Position numbers and translations under genes: made by a program
In this document: one piece after another, positions 8,270 to 15,260 of the stretch
Layout of the letters: every line of letters starts with the position of its first letter
Numbering within the stretch: the first letter of the stretch is position 1
Source: Alphaproteobacteria bacterium
GTDB lineage: Bacteria > Myxococcota_A > UBA796 > GCA-2862545
Direction: 5' to 3'
NCBI GenBank assembly: GCA_020632885.1
Contig: JACKEQ010000034.1
Span: 1-55,406 of the forward strand
DNA: 55,406 bases
The notes under the pieces: model-generated
Databases searched by the model: none
Seen by the model: the letters and a program-made list of their open reading frames with translations, nothing else
What the model was told of the DNA's origin: nothing

Positions 8270-9097
8270 GTGGACGACGCCCGCGACGCGCGGTGGATCC
8301 AGGTCTTCCTGGCGCTGTGCGCGGTCGGGATCCTGGTGACGGGCTTCGCCTCGTGGACGCGCCCGATGACCTACAACCCGATGCTGCCCCGCGTGGCGAT
8401 CATGGCCCTCGGGCTCGGGGTCAGCCTCGCTCCCGAGTTGAGCTCCTGGGCCGCTCGTCACCTCCGCGACCTGTTCTGGTCGTGGGGGGTCGTCGCCACC
8501 GCGGTCCGCGGCTACGCCGAGCTGATCGAGGATGCCGTCGCGGACGGGGATGTCGAGGACGTCCCGCGCGACCTCGAGCGCATCCGCAGGGCATCGGACC
8601 ACCTGCTGGGCCTCATCGACCAGATCCTCGACCTCACCCGGATCGAGCGGGGCGAGCTGGACCTCACGGTGGGACGGGTCGACGTGGGTGACGTGGTGCG
8701 CGCGGCGGTCGCACGGGTACCCTCCGATCGTCTCGCGCTGGACGTACCGGCAGGCCTGGTGGCACGCGCGGACGCCGACCGGCTGGGCCAGATCGTCGGT
8801 CACCTCGTGGACAACGCGCTGAAGTTCGCCCCGGACGGCACGGTCACCGTCTCCGGGACTGCGGGGGAGCGGGTGACGCTCACGGTGACCGACGAGGGAC
8901 CGGGGGTCCCGGAGGCCGACCGGACGCGGATCTTCGAGCCGTTCGTGATGGGTGACGCGTCCTCGACGCGCGCGCGGACGGGTGCCGGGCTCGGCCTGGC
9001 GCTCGCCAGGGACCTCGCGCTGCTGATGGGTGGCGACCTGCAGCTCGAGCCCGACGGGCCGGGGGCGCGGTTCACGGTGACCCTCACCGCCGCCTGA
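8270..9097 (+). CDS. membrane histidine-kinase-like ATPase lacking the phospho-acceptor His
   Basis: 275 residues from GTG 8270. Two transmembrane helices lie near residues 9-27 and 36-55, with almost no periplasmic loop. A HisKA-like helical hairpin (RGYAELIEDAV ... LIDQILDLTRIERGEL) follows, then a complete HATPase_c domain: N box HLVDNALKFAPDG, G1 DEGPGVP, F box RIFEPF, G2 GAGLGLAL. Counting back from RGY, the residue where the phosphorylated His of HELRTPL sits is Trp, and no HE dipeptide is present. It can probably bind ATP but not autophosphorylate in the usual way. No response regulator is adjacent. Confidence 0.8.
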   Translation: MDDARDARWIQVFLALCAVGILVTGFASWTRPMTYNPMLPRVAIMALGLGVSLAPELSSWAARHLRDLFWSWGVVATAVRGYAELIEDAVADGDVEDVPRDLERIRRASDHLLGLIDQILDLTRIERGELDLTVGRVDVGDVVRAAVARVPSDRLALDVPAGLVARADADRLGQIVGHLVDNALKFAPDGTVTVSGTAGERVTLTVTDEGPGVPEADRTRIFEPFVMGDASSTRARTGAGLGLALARDLALLMGGDLQLEPDGPGARFTVTLTAA

Positions 9098-9102
9098 GGG
9101 TG

Positions 9103-9108
9103 TAGGCT
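9103..9108 (+). promoter_or_regulatory. -10-like TAGGCT
   Basis: TANNNT hexamer between the kinase-like gene and the LPMO-like gene. It also supplies the in-frame stop (TAG) that bounds the start of the downstream gene. GGGAGG at 9114-9119 is the ribosome binding site. Confidence 0.35.
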
Positions 9109-9126
9109 CGGGCGGGAGGCACCCCG

Positions 9127-9732
9127 ATGCTGCTGCTCACCACCACCGCCCTGGCGCACTCCGGTCTGCTCTCGCCCCCGCCGCGCTACCCGTCCGACGG
9201 GCTGGACGACAACAAGGCCTGTCCGTGCGGCGTCGGCCTCTCCGGACGCCTGTGCGAGGTGGCGTCGGACCGCAGCGACCCCGACCGTTCCGACGACATC
9301 ACGACCTTCCAGCCGGGCGAGACCATCCTGATGCGTTGGCGCGAGGTGATCGGGCACGCGGGGCGCTGGCGCGTGGCCTTCGACCCCGACGGGGCCGACA
9401 TGGCCGACTTCAACGCGAACATCCTGCTCGACATCGAGGATCCCGACGGTGACGCGGGGAACGTGGGTGATGGGAACCTCTGGGAGGTCCAGGTGACGCT
9501 GCCCACGACCCCGTGCGACAACTGCACGCTCCAGCTCGTGCAGATGATGGACGGCGACACGTCGAGCCCGGTGGCCGATCCGATCGGACGGTCGAGCTAC
9601 TACCAGTGCTCCGACATCGTGCTGGCCGGCGAGCCCCTCGATCCCCCCGCCGACACCGAGACAGGCGGAGGGTGCTCGACGCTCGGCGCCTCCCTGTGGA
9701 CCGCCCTGCCCGGCCTGCTCGGCCGTCGCTGA
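9127..9732 (+). CDS. SCE4755-type polysaccharide monooxygenase-like protein
   Basis: 201 residues. The start is fixed: GGGAGG 7 nt upstream, and an in-frame TAG at 9103 with no other start codon between. The leader MLLLTTTALA is followed by HSGLLSPPPRYP, so signal-peptidase cleavage would expose an N-terminal His, the first arm of a copper histidine brace. A second His lies in EVIGHAGRW near residue 76. Cys pairs (CPCG, CDNC) suggest disulfides. The tail has a lone Cys, a hydrophobic helix and final RR, like MYXO-CTERM sorting signals. LPMO family members oxidatively cleave polysaccharides; activity here is inferred. The 10-residue leader is unusually short. Confidence 0.75.
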   Translation: MLLLTTTALAHSGLLSPPPRYPSDGLDDNKACPCGVGLSGRLCEVASDRSDPDRSDDITTFQPGETILMRWREVIGHAGRWRVAFDPDGADMADFNANILLDIEDPDGDAGNVGDGNLWEVQVTLPTTPCDNCTLQLVQMMDGDTSSPVADPIGRSSYYQCSDIVLAGEPLDPPADTETGGGCSTLGASLWTALPGLLGRR

Positions 9733-9736
9733 CGGC

Positions 9737-12478
9737 TCAGCCGGTGTTCCGGAGGCCCTGGGCCACGCCGTTGAGCGTGGTGCCGAGCGCCTCGTCCACG
9801 ACCCCCCCGGCGCGCTTGCGGCGGAGGAGGCTCACCTGGAGCGCGGAGAGCGCGTCCACGTACGGGTTCCTGAGCTCGATGCTCCCGCGGAGGACGGGGT
9901 TGTCCTGGAGGAGCCGCGTGCGATCGCGGATCGAGAGGACCGCGCGGATCGTCCGGTCCAGCTCGGCCTCCAGCTCCGCGAAGAGCGCACGGTCGCCACC
10001 GAGACCGTCCACGTAGAGCGCCGCGATCTCGGGGTCGGCCTTGGCGCACACCATCTCGACCTTCGCGAGGAGGTCGTCGAAGAACGGCCAGCCGCGCGCC
10101 ATCGCGCGCAGCTCGTCGAGGTGGCCATCCGCGATGGCCTGGTCGAGGGCCGTCCCCACACCCAGCCAGCCCGGGAGCATGAGCCGGATCTGGGTCCATC
10201 CGAACACCCACGGGATCGCGCGGATCCCGGCCATGGTGCCAGCACCCTTCTCGCGGTAGGCGGGCCGGCTCCCGAAGTGCACGTTGGCCAGCTCCCGCAC
10301 GGGCGTGCACTGCAGGAACATCCGGTAGACCGCGTCGTCCTCGTGCACCCGGCCGCGGAACACCGGCAGGGCCGCGGCGGCCAGAGACTCCATGCGCGCC
10401 TCCCAGGCCGCGACCTCCGCGGGATCCCGCCCCGCCCGCCAGTCCGCGCGGCTCGCCATCAGGGTGCCCGTGAGCATCACCTCCAGGCTGCGCTCGGCGA
10501 GCTCGGGCAAGCCGAGCTTCTGGCTGATCACCTCACCCTGCTCGGTGATCTTGATGCGCGAGCCCACCGTGTGGGGCGGCAGCGCCACGATGCCCCGGTA
10601 CACCGGGCTACCCCCACCCCGGCCGACGGTCCCCCCGCGCCCGTGGAACAGCGTGAGCTCCACCCCGTACTCCCGACACACCGAAGCCAGGGCCTCCTGC
10701 GCACGCACCAGCTCCCAGGCCGCCGGGAGGGTGCCGGCGTCCTTCCCACTGTCGCTGTACCCGATCATCACCTCCTGGCGGAGCCCGCGTGCCCGGAGCT
10801 GGCGCGCGTAGGCAGGGTCCGCGAAGAGGTCGCGCAGCACGCCGGGCGCGTTCACGAGGTCGGCGTGGGTCTCGAAGAGCGGCACGATGTCGAGGTCGCT
10901 GCGGGGCGGTTCCGACGCGAGGTCGACGAGGCCGGCCTCCCGGGCCAGCAGGCACGCGCGCAGGAGGTCCTCCGGCCCGTGGGCCATGGAGAGGATGTAG
11001 GTGGACGCGACGTCGGGCCCGGCCTCGCCGTGGAGCTGCCGGATCACCCGGAAGACCTCGACCACGCGGGCCGAGCGCTCGTCGAGGGGGACGTTGGGCC
11101 CCAGCAGCGGGCGGCGCCCGAGGAGCTCGCGCACCAGCCCGTCCCGGTCGAGGCGCGGGGTACCGGTGGCGTCGGCGATGGCGTCCAGAGCCGCAGTGTG
11201 CGCGCCGCTGTCCTCTCGCACGTCGAGCCGGTACCCGAAGAACCCGTGGGTGCGGAGCTCGGTCTGCACGGGCAGGAGGAGCGTGGAGAGGGCGTGGGTG
11301 GCACCGGCGTCACGCAGGGCCTCCGCCACGACGTCCAGGTCGGCCCCGAAGGCCGGGGCGTCCGCGTAGGCCGCGGGGTGGGCGGCCTCCCGACCCGCGT
11401 CGAGGTCGGCCACGCGGGCCCGGGTCGCCTCCAGGCGCGCGACCACGAAGGAGAGCTTGAGCCGCAGGGGCTCGTCGCGGTCCCGCCGGCCATCACGGTC
11501 GAACACACCCGGCAGCAGGGCCCGATCGGCCTCCAGCGAGGCCCGCAGTGTGCGGGACTCGCCCACGATGCGCCGGGAGAGCGAGAGCCGCTGCACGAGC
11601 CGCCGCACGCCCTCGACGTACCGTCCGAGCTGCGTGTGTTGCGCGCGCCGGGCGGCCGCCAGGGTCGTGGCGGGCGTGACGAAGGGGTTCCCGTCGCGGT
11701 CGCCGGCCACCCAGCTCCCCGCGACGACGCGGGGGCCCGTGGCCAGCGCCCGACCGTAGACCTCCTCGAAGGCCCGCTCGGTCCCGAGCAGCACGCGCGT
11801 CCCGGCGTCGGCGATGCGCGCGTCCAGGTACCAGAGCACCGTGCTCACCTCGTCGAGCACGCTCGGACGGTCGGGACGGTTCTCGGAGGTGAGCCACAGG
11901 AGCTCCACCTCCGTCTCCAGGGCCTCCAGCATGCGGTCCCGGGCCGTCTCCGCCTCGTTCCCCAGCAGGAGCGACGCCACGCGGGCCTGGAGCGTGAGCA
12001 CCGTCCGCCGCGTGGACTCCGTGGGGTGGGCCGTGAGCACGGGGCTCACCTCCAGACGGGCGAGGGCCGCCTCCACCTCGTCGGCCGGGACACCGTCGGC
12101 GGCGAGCTTCGCCAGCGCCCAGCGCATCGAGCCGGGCTGCGGTGCGTCGGCCTCTCCCTCCCACGCGCGGCGACGACGGACCCGGTGCACCTGCTCGGCC
12201 GTGTTGATGAGCAGGAAGAACAGCGTGAAGGCGCGGGCCACGGGGGCCGCGAGCTCCGGCTCCAGGCGGTCGACCTCCGCGAGCACCGCTCGCAGGTCCG
12301 GGGCGCCGTCCTCCCGCCGCCGTCGGGCCCGACAGGCCTGCCGGAGGCTCTCCACCGCCGCGAAGGCCGGCTCTCCCTCCAGGCGCCGGATGACCTGCCC
12401 GAGGGCGGAGGCCAGGTCGCGCACATCCCGGTGCAGCGGGAGGTCCTGTGGACGCACGGGGGTGGGGATCAGGCTCAT
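9737..12478 (-). CDS. ppc: phosphoenolpyruvate carboxylase
   Basis: 913 residues, normal for bacterial enzymes. Catalytic His151 lies in VLTAHPTESTRR. Further family motifs follow in order: GDRDGNPFVT, GYSDSGKDAGTL, FHGRGGTVGRGGG, and the C-terminal RNTG. It carboxylates PEP to oxaloacetate to refill the TCA cycle in the cytosol. ATG at 12478 has GGAGG 4 nt upstream. It lies on the opposite strand to its neighbours and separates moxR from the DUF58/vWA operon; its 5' end is divergent from DUF58, with about 60 nt between starts. Confidence 0.97.
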   Translation of the reverse strand: MSLIPTPVRPQDLPLHRDVRDLASALGQVIRRLEGEPAFAAVESLRQACRARRRREDGAPDLRAVLAEVDRLEPELAAPVARAFTLFFLLINTAEQVHRVRRRRAWEGEADAPQPGSMRWALAKLAADGVPADEVEAALARLEVSPVLTAHPTESTRRTVLTLQARVASLLLGNEAETARDRMLEALETEVELLWLTSENRPDRPSVLDEVSTVLWYLDARIADAGTRVLLGTERAFEEVYGRALATGPRVVAGSWVAGDRDGNPFVTPATTLAAARRAQHTQLGRYVEGVRRLVQRLSLSRRIVGESRTLRASLEADRALLPGVFDRDGRRDRDEPLRLKLSFVVARLEATRARVADLDAGREAAHPAAYADAPAFGADLDVVAEALRDAGATHALSTLLLPVQTELRTHGFFGYRLDVREDSGAHTAALDAIADATGTPRLDRDGLVRELLGRRPLLGPNVPLDERSARVVEVFRVIRQLHGEAGPDVASTYILSMAHGPEDLLRACLLAREAGLVDLASEPPRSDLDIVPLFETHADLVNAPGVLRDLFADPAYARQLRARGLRQEVMIGYSDSGKDAGTLPAAWELVRAQEALASVCREYGVELTLFHGRGGTVGRGGGSPVYRGIVALPPHTVGSRIKITEQGEVISQKLGLPELAERSLEVMLTGTLMASRADWRAGRDPAEVAAWEARMESLAAAALPVFRGRVHEDDAVYRMFLQCTPVRELANVHFGSRPAYREKGAGTMAGIRAIPWVFGWTQIRLMLPGWLGVGTALDQAIADGHLDELRAMARGWPFFDDLLAKVEMVCAKADPEIAALYVDGLGGDRALFAELEAELDRTIRAVLSIRDRTRLLQDNPVLRGSIELRNPYVDALSALQVSLLRRKRAGGVVDEALGTTLNGVAQGLRNTG

Positions 12479-12518
12479 GGTTCCTCCGGGGCTTCCGGTA
12501 TCACCCGCGGGAACCGGA

Positions 12519-12524
12519 TAGACT
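12519..12524 (+). promoter_or_regulatory. -10-like TAGACT before the DUF58 operon
   Basis: TANNNT hexamer 13 nt upstream of the TTG codon at 12538. There is no Shine-Dalgarno and no clear -35, so the leader would be only a few nucleotides. Confidence 0.35.
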
Positions 12525-12537
12525 CCACCCGACGCCG

Positions 12538-13419
12538 TTGTTGGATTCCGCCCTGTCCCTGCTCGATCCCGCCTTCCTGAAGCGGCTCGCCGCCCGCACC
12601 CTGCGCTCGCGCAAGCGGGGCACCGGGGTCCGCGTGGGCGAGCGTCGCTCCCAGCGCCGCGGGCAGTCCCAGGAGTTCGCGGATCACCGGCCCTACGTCC
12701 CGGGCGACGACCTCCGCTTCCTCGACTGGCACCTCTACGGCCGGCTCGACACGCTGTGGGTGAAGCTGTTCGAGGAGGAGGAGGACCGCGTGGTGTGGCT
12801 GCTCCTCGACAGCAGCGCGTCCATGCAGGGCGCCAAGCTCGACTACGCGCGTCAGATCGCCGCCGCGCTGGGCTTCGTGGCCCTGGGGCACCACGATCGG
12901 GTCGCGGTGGCCGGCCTCACCGACACCATCGCCAGCTACGCCCCGCCACGCCGGGGGCGCCGCGATGCCCACGCCCTCTTCCAGACCCTCGAGGCCGTGC
13001 ACCCCGGCGGAGGATCCGATCCCGGCGCCGCCATCGCCCGCCTGCCACGCCAGCAGGGTGCGGGCATCGCGCTCCTCTTCACGGACTTCCTCTACCCGGA
13101 CGGCCCGGACGTCGCGCTCCGGCAGCTCCGCGCCCGCGGCTACGAGGTCCACACGTTCCACGTCGTGAGCCCCGACGAGCTCCGTCCGGCCCTCGAGGGC
13201 GACCTCGTGCTCGTGGACGCCGAGTCCGGCGAGGAGCTCGCGGTGTCCGTCGACGAGGCCGCTCTCGACCGGTACGAGGCCACCCTGCACGCCTGGGCCA
13301 CGGAGATGGAGGCCACCGCGCGCCGACTGGGCGTGGGGTACACCCGCGTGCTCACGTCGACGCCCGTGGAGGACTTCGTGCTCCGCGACCTCGAGCGCCT
13401 CGGGCTGCTCGCCCGATGA
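12538..13419 (+). CDS. DUF58 (vWA-like) protein
   Basis: About 293 residues. The start is uncertain: two adjacent TTG codons (12538, 12541) follow a -10-like hexamer, whereas the in-frame ATG at 12448 would overlap divergent ppc. The DUF58 signature is clear: GQSQEFADHRPYVPGDDLRFLDWHLYG in pieces near residues 40-65, then a vWA-like domain with the MIDAS-like DSSASM near 98. DUF58 proteins partner MoxR ATPases. No signal or membrane span, so cytosolic. First gene of an operon; ATGA overlap with the next. Confidence 0.85.
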   Translation: MLDSALSLLDPAFLKRLAARTLRSRKRGTGVRVGERRSQRRGQSQEFADHRPYVPGDDLRFLDWHLYGRLDTLWVKLFEEEEDRVVWLLLDSSASMQGAKLDYARQIAAALGFVALGHHDRVAVAGLTDTIASYAPPRRGRRDAHALFQTLEAVHPGGGSDPGAAIARLPRQQGAGIALLFTDFLYPDGPDVALRQLRARGYEVHTFHVVSPDELRPALEGDLVLVDAESGEELAVSVDEAALDRYEATLHAWATEMEATARRLGVGYTRVLTSTPVEDFVLRDLERLGLLAR

Positions 13420-15260
13420 GCCTGATCGCGCCCCTCGGGCTCCTGCTCGGCCTGCTCGGCATCCCGATCGTGGCGATGTACTTCCTGCGCATCCGGCGCC
13501 GGAAGGTCGTCGTGCCGTCGCTGATGCTCTGGCATGCGCTCCAGCGCCAGGAGCAGCGCGCCAGCCCCTTCGACCGGTTCCGGCGGCACCTCCTCCTGCT
13601 GCTCCAGCTGCTCCTCCTCGCCACCCTGGTGCTGGCGCTCTCGCGGCCGTACATCGAGACCGAGGCCAACGCGTTCCGGAGCGTGGTGCTGGTCGTCGAC
13701 ACCAGCGCGTCGATGGGTGCGACCGACGGCGACCCCACGCGCATCGACACCGCTCGCGCGCGAGCCCGCGAGGTGCTCGGCACCCTGGGACCGTCGGACG
13801 AGGCGATGCTCCTCACGGCAGGCGCGCGCACCGAGGTGCTGGTGCCGTTCACGCGCGACAGCTCCGAGGTCGAGCAGGCCCTGGACGGCGTGAAGCCCAC
13901 CGAAGCCGCGGGGAGCCTGCGCGACGGGCTCCAGCTCGCTCTCTCCCTCGCGCGGGCGCGGCCGGACGTCGAGGTCGTGGTCCTCTCGGACGGCGGGAAC
14001 GAGGACCTGGCGAGCCTCTCGGTGCAGGGCGTGGGCATCACCTACGTCCGGGTGGGCACGACCGCGAGCAACGCGGGCATCCTGGCGATGGACCTCCGCA
14101 GGAGCCCGGTCCACGAGCTGGACCGCCAGCTCTTCGTGACCGTGGAGAGCTTCGGCACCGAGCCCGCCGACGCCACGGTGGAGGTCCGGCTCGGGACGCA
14201 CCTCGTGGGCCTGCGCAACGAGCGCCTGCCACCCGGCGAGCCCGTGTCCATGGTGTTCGACGTCCCCGGCGGCCGCGCGGGCGTGCTCGAGGCCACCCTC
14301 GACGTGCCGGGCGACCACCTCCCCGCGGACGACCGCGCGTGGGCCCTGCTCGGGGCGGCCGCGGCCCGCGACGTCGTGCTGGTCGGCGGCGACGCGCTCA
14401 CCGCCCGCGTGCTGGCGGCGGACCCCCGGGTCGTGCTGAAGCGCCTCCGGCCCGCGGAGGCCACCCTGGAGGCCCTGGCGGGTGCCGACGCCGTGTTCTT
14501 CCTGGACGGCGTGCCACCGAAGGGTGGGGACGGCCTGAACATGGCGCTGCTCTCCCGGAAGGTCGCGGGGCCCGCCACCCTCGGTGAGCTCCGGCCGATG
14601 CCCGAGATCGTGAGCTGGGAGCGTACGCACCCGGTCCTCCGGTTCGTGGACTTCAGCGGGGCGACCATCGCGCGTGCCGCGAGCGTGGGCGACCTCGGCG
14701 GGCTCACCCCCCTCGTGGACGCGGACGCCGGGCCCCTGCTGCTCGCGGGCGATCGGGCCGGTGGACGCGTGCTCCAGGCCACCTTCGACCCCTACGAGAC
14801 CGACCTCCCCATGCGCGTCGCGTGGCCCGTGCTCCTCCTGAACGCCGTGGGCTGGCTCACGGAACGCTCCGGAACCGGCGGCGAGGCGGCCATCCTCCCG
14901 GCCGGTACGCCGTGGGTCCGCACGGTGCCCGGGGCGTCGGCGGTGAGCGCGACCGGTCCCGCCGGGAAGGTCGACGTGGACGTGCTGGATGGCGTGCTGC
15001 GCGTCGTCGACACCGAGCGCATCGGGGTCTACCGGGTGGCCGTCGACGGTTCCGACCACAGCTTCGTGGCCAACCTGCTCTCCGAGGGCGAGAGCCGCAT
15101 CCAGCCCGCCGCCGCGCTGGCGATCGACGCCGGCAGCCCGGTGACCGCGGAGGCGGGCGTGCGGCCCGGCCGGCGTGAGCTCTGGCGGCCGCTGCTGGCG
15201 CTCGGGATGTTCCTGATGCTCCTCGAGTGGTGGGCGTGGAACCGGAGGAAGACCGCATGA
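13416..15260 (+). CDS. BatA-like membrane-anchored vWA protein
   Basis: 614 residues. The N-terminal BatA-type segment has two membrane spans (about 4-22 and 52-72) with the motif YFLRIRRRKVVVPS between them. A vWA domain follows with MIDAS DTSAS at 95-99 and VVLSDGG near 190. The middle region is beta-rich and a third membrane span lies near 590-607, before the C-terminal basic end. The vWA domain should lie on the periplasmic side, as usual for Bat proteins. It is translationally coupled at both ends (ATGA overlaps). Residues 310-560 resemble the CARDB-plus-GATase-like layout of aerotolerance-type proteins. Confidence 0.85.
   Translation: MSLIAPLGLLLGLLGIPIVAMYFLRIRRRKVVVPSLMLWHALQRQEQRASPFDRFRRHLLLLLQLLLLATLVLALSRPYIETEANAFRSVVLVVDTSASMGATDGDPTRIDTARARAREVLGTLGPSDEAMLLTAGARTEVLVPFTRDSSEVEQALDGVKPTEAAGSLRDGLQLALSLARARPDVEVVVLSDGGNEDLASLSVQGVGITYVRVGTTASNAGILAMDLRRSPVHELDRQLFVTVESFGTEPADATVEVRLGTHLVGLRNERLPPGEPVSMVFDVPGGRAGVLEATLDVPGDHLPADDRAWALLGAAAARDVVLVGGDALTARVLAADPRVVLKRLRPAEATLEALAGADAVFFLDGVPPKGGDGLNMALLSRKVAGPATLGELRPMPEIVSWERTHPVLRFVDFSGATIARAASVGDLGGLTPLVDADAGPLLLAGDRAGGRVLQATFDPYETDLPMRVAWPVLLLNAVGWLTERSGTGGEAAILPAGTPWVRTVPGASAVSATGPAGKVDVDVLDGVLRVVDTERIGVYRVAVDGSDHSFVANLLSEGESRIQPAAALAIDAGSPVTAEAGVRPGRRELWRPLLALGMFLMLLEWWAWNRRKTA

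Noticed and set aside
12448..12537. ATG at 12448 as the start of the DUF58 gene
   Set aside because: It would overlap the first codons of divergent ppc by about 30 nt, and the added residues match no DUF58 family member.
10121..12580. 819-codon open frame on the plus strand
   Set aside because: It is fully antisense to ppc, whose motifs are intact, and its translation is Arg/Gly/Pro-rich without domains.
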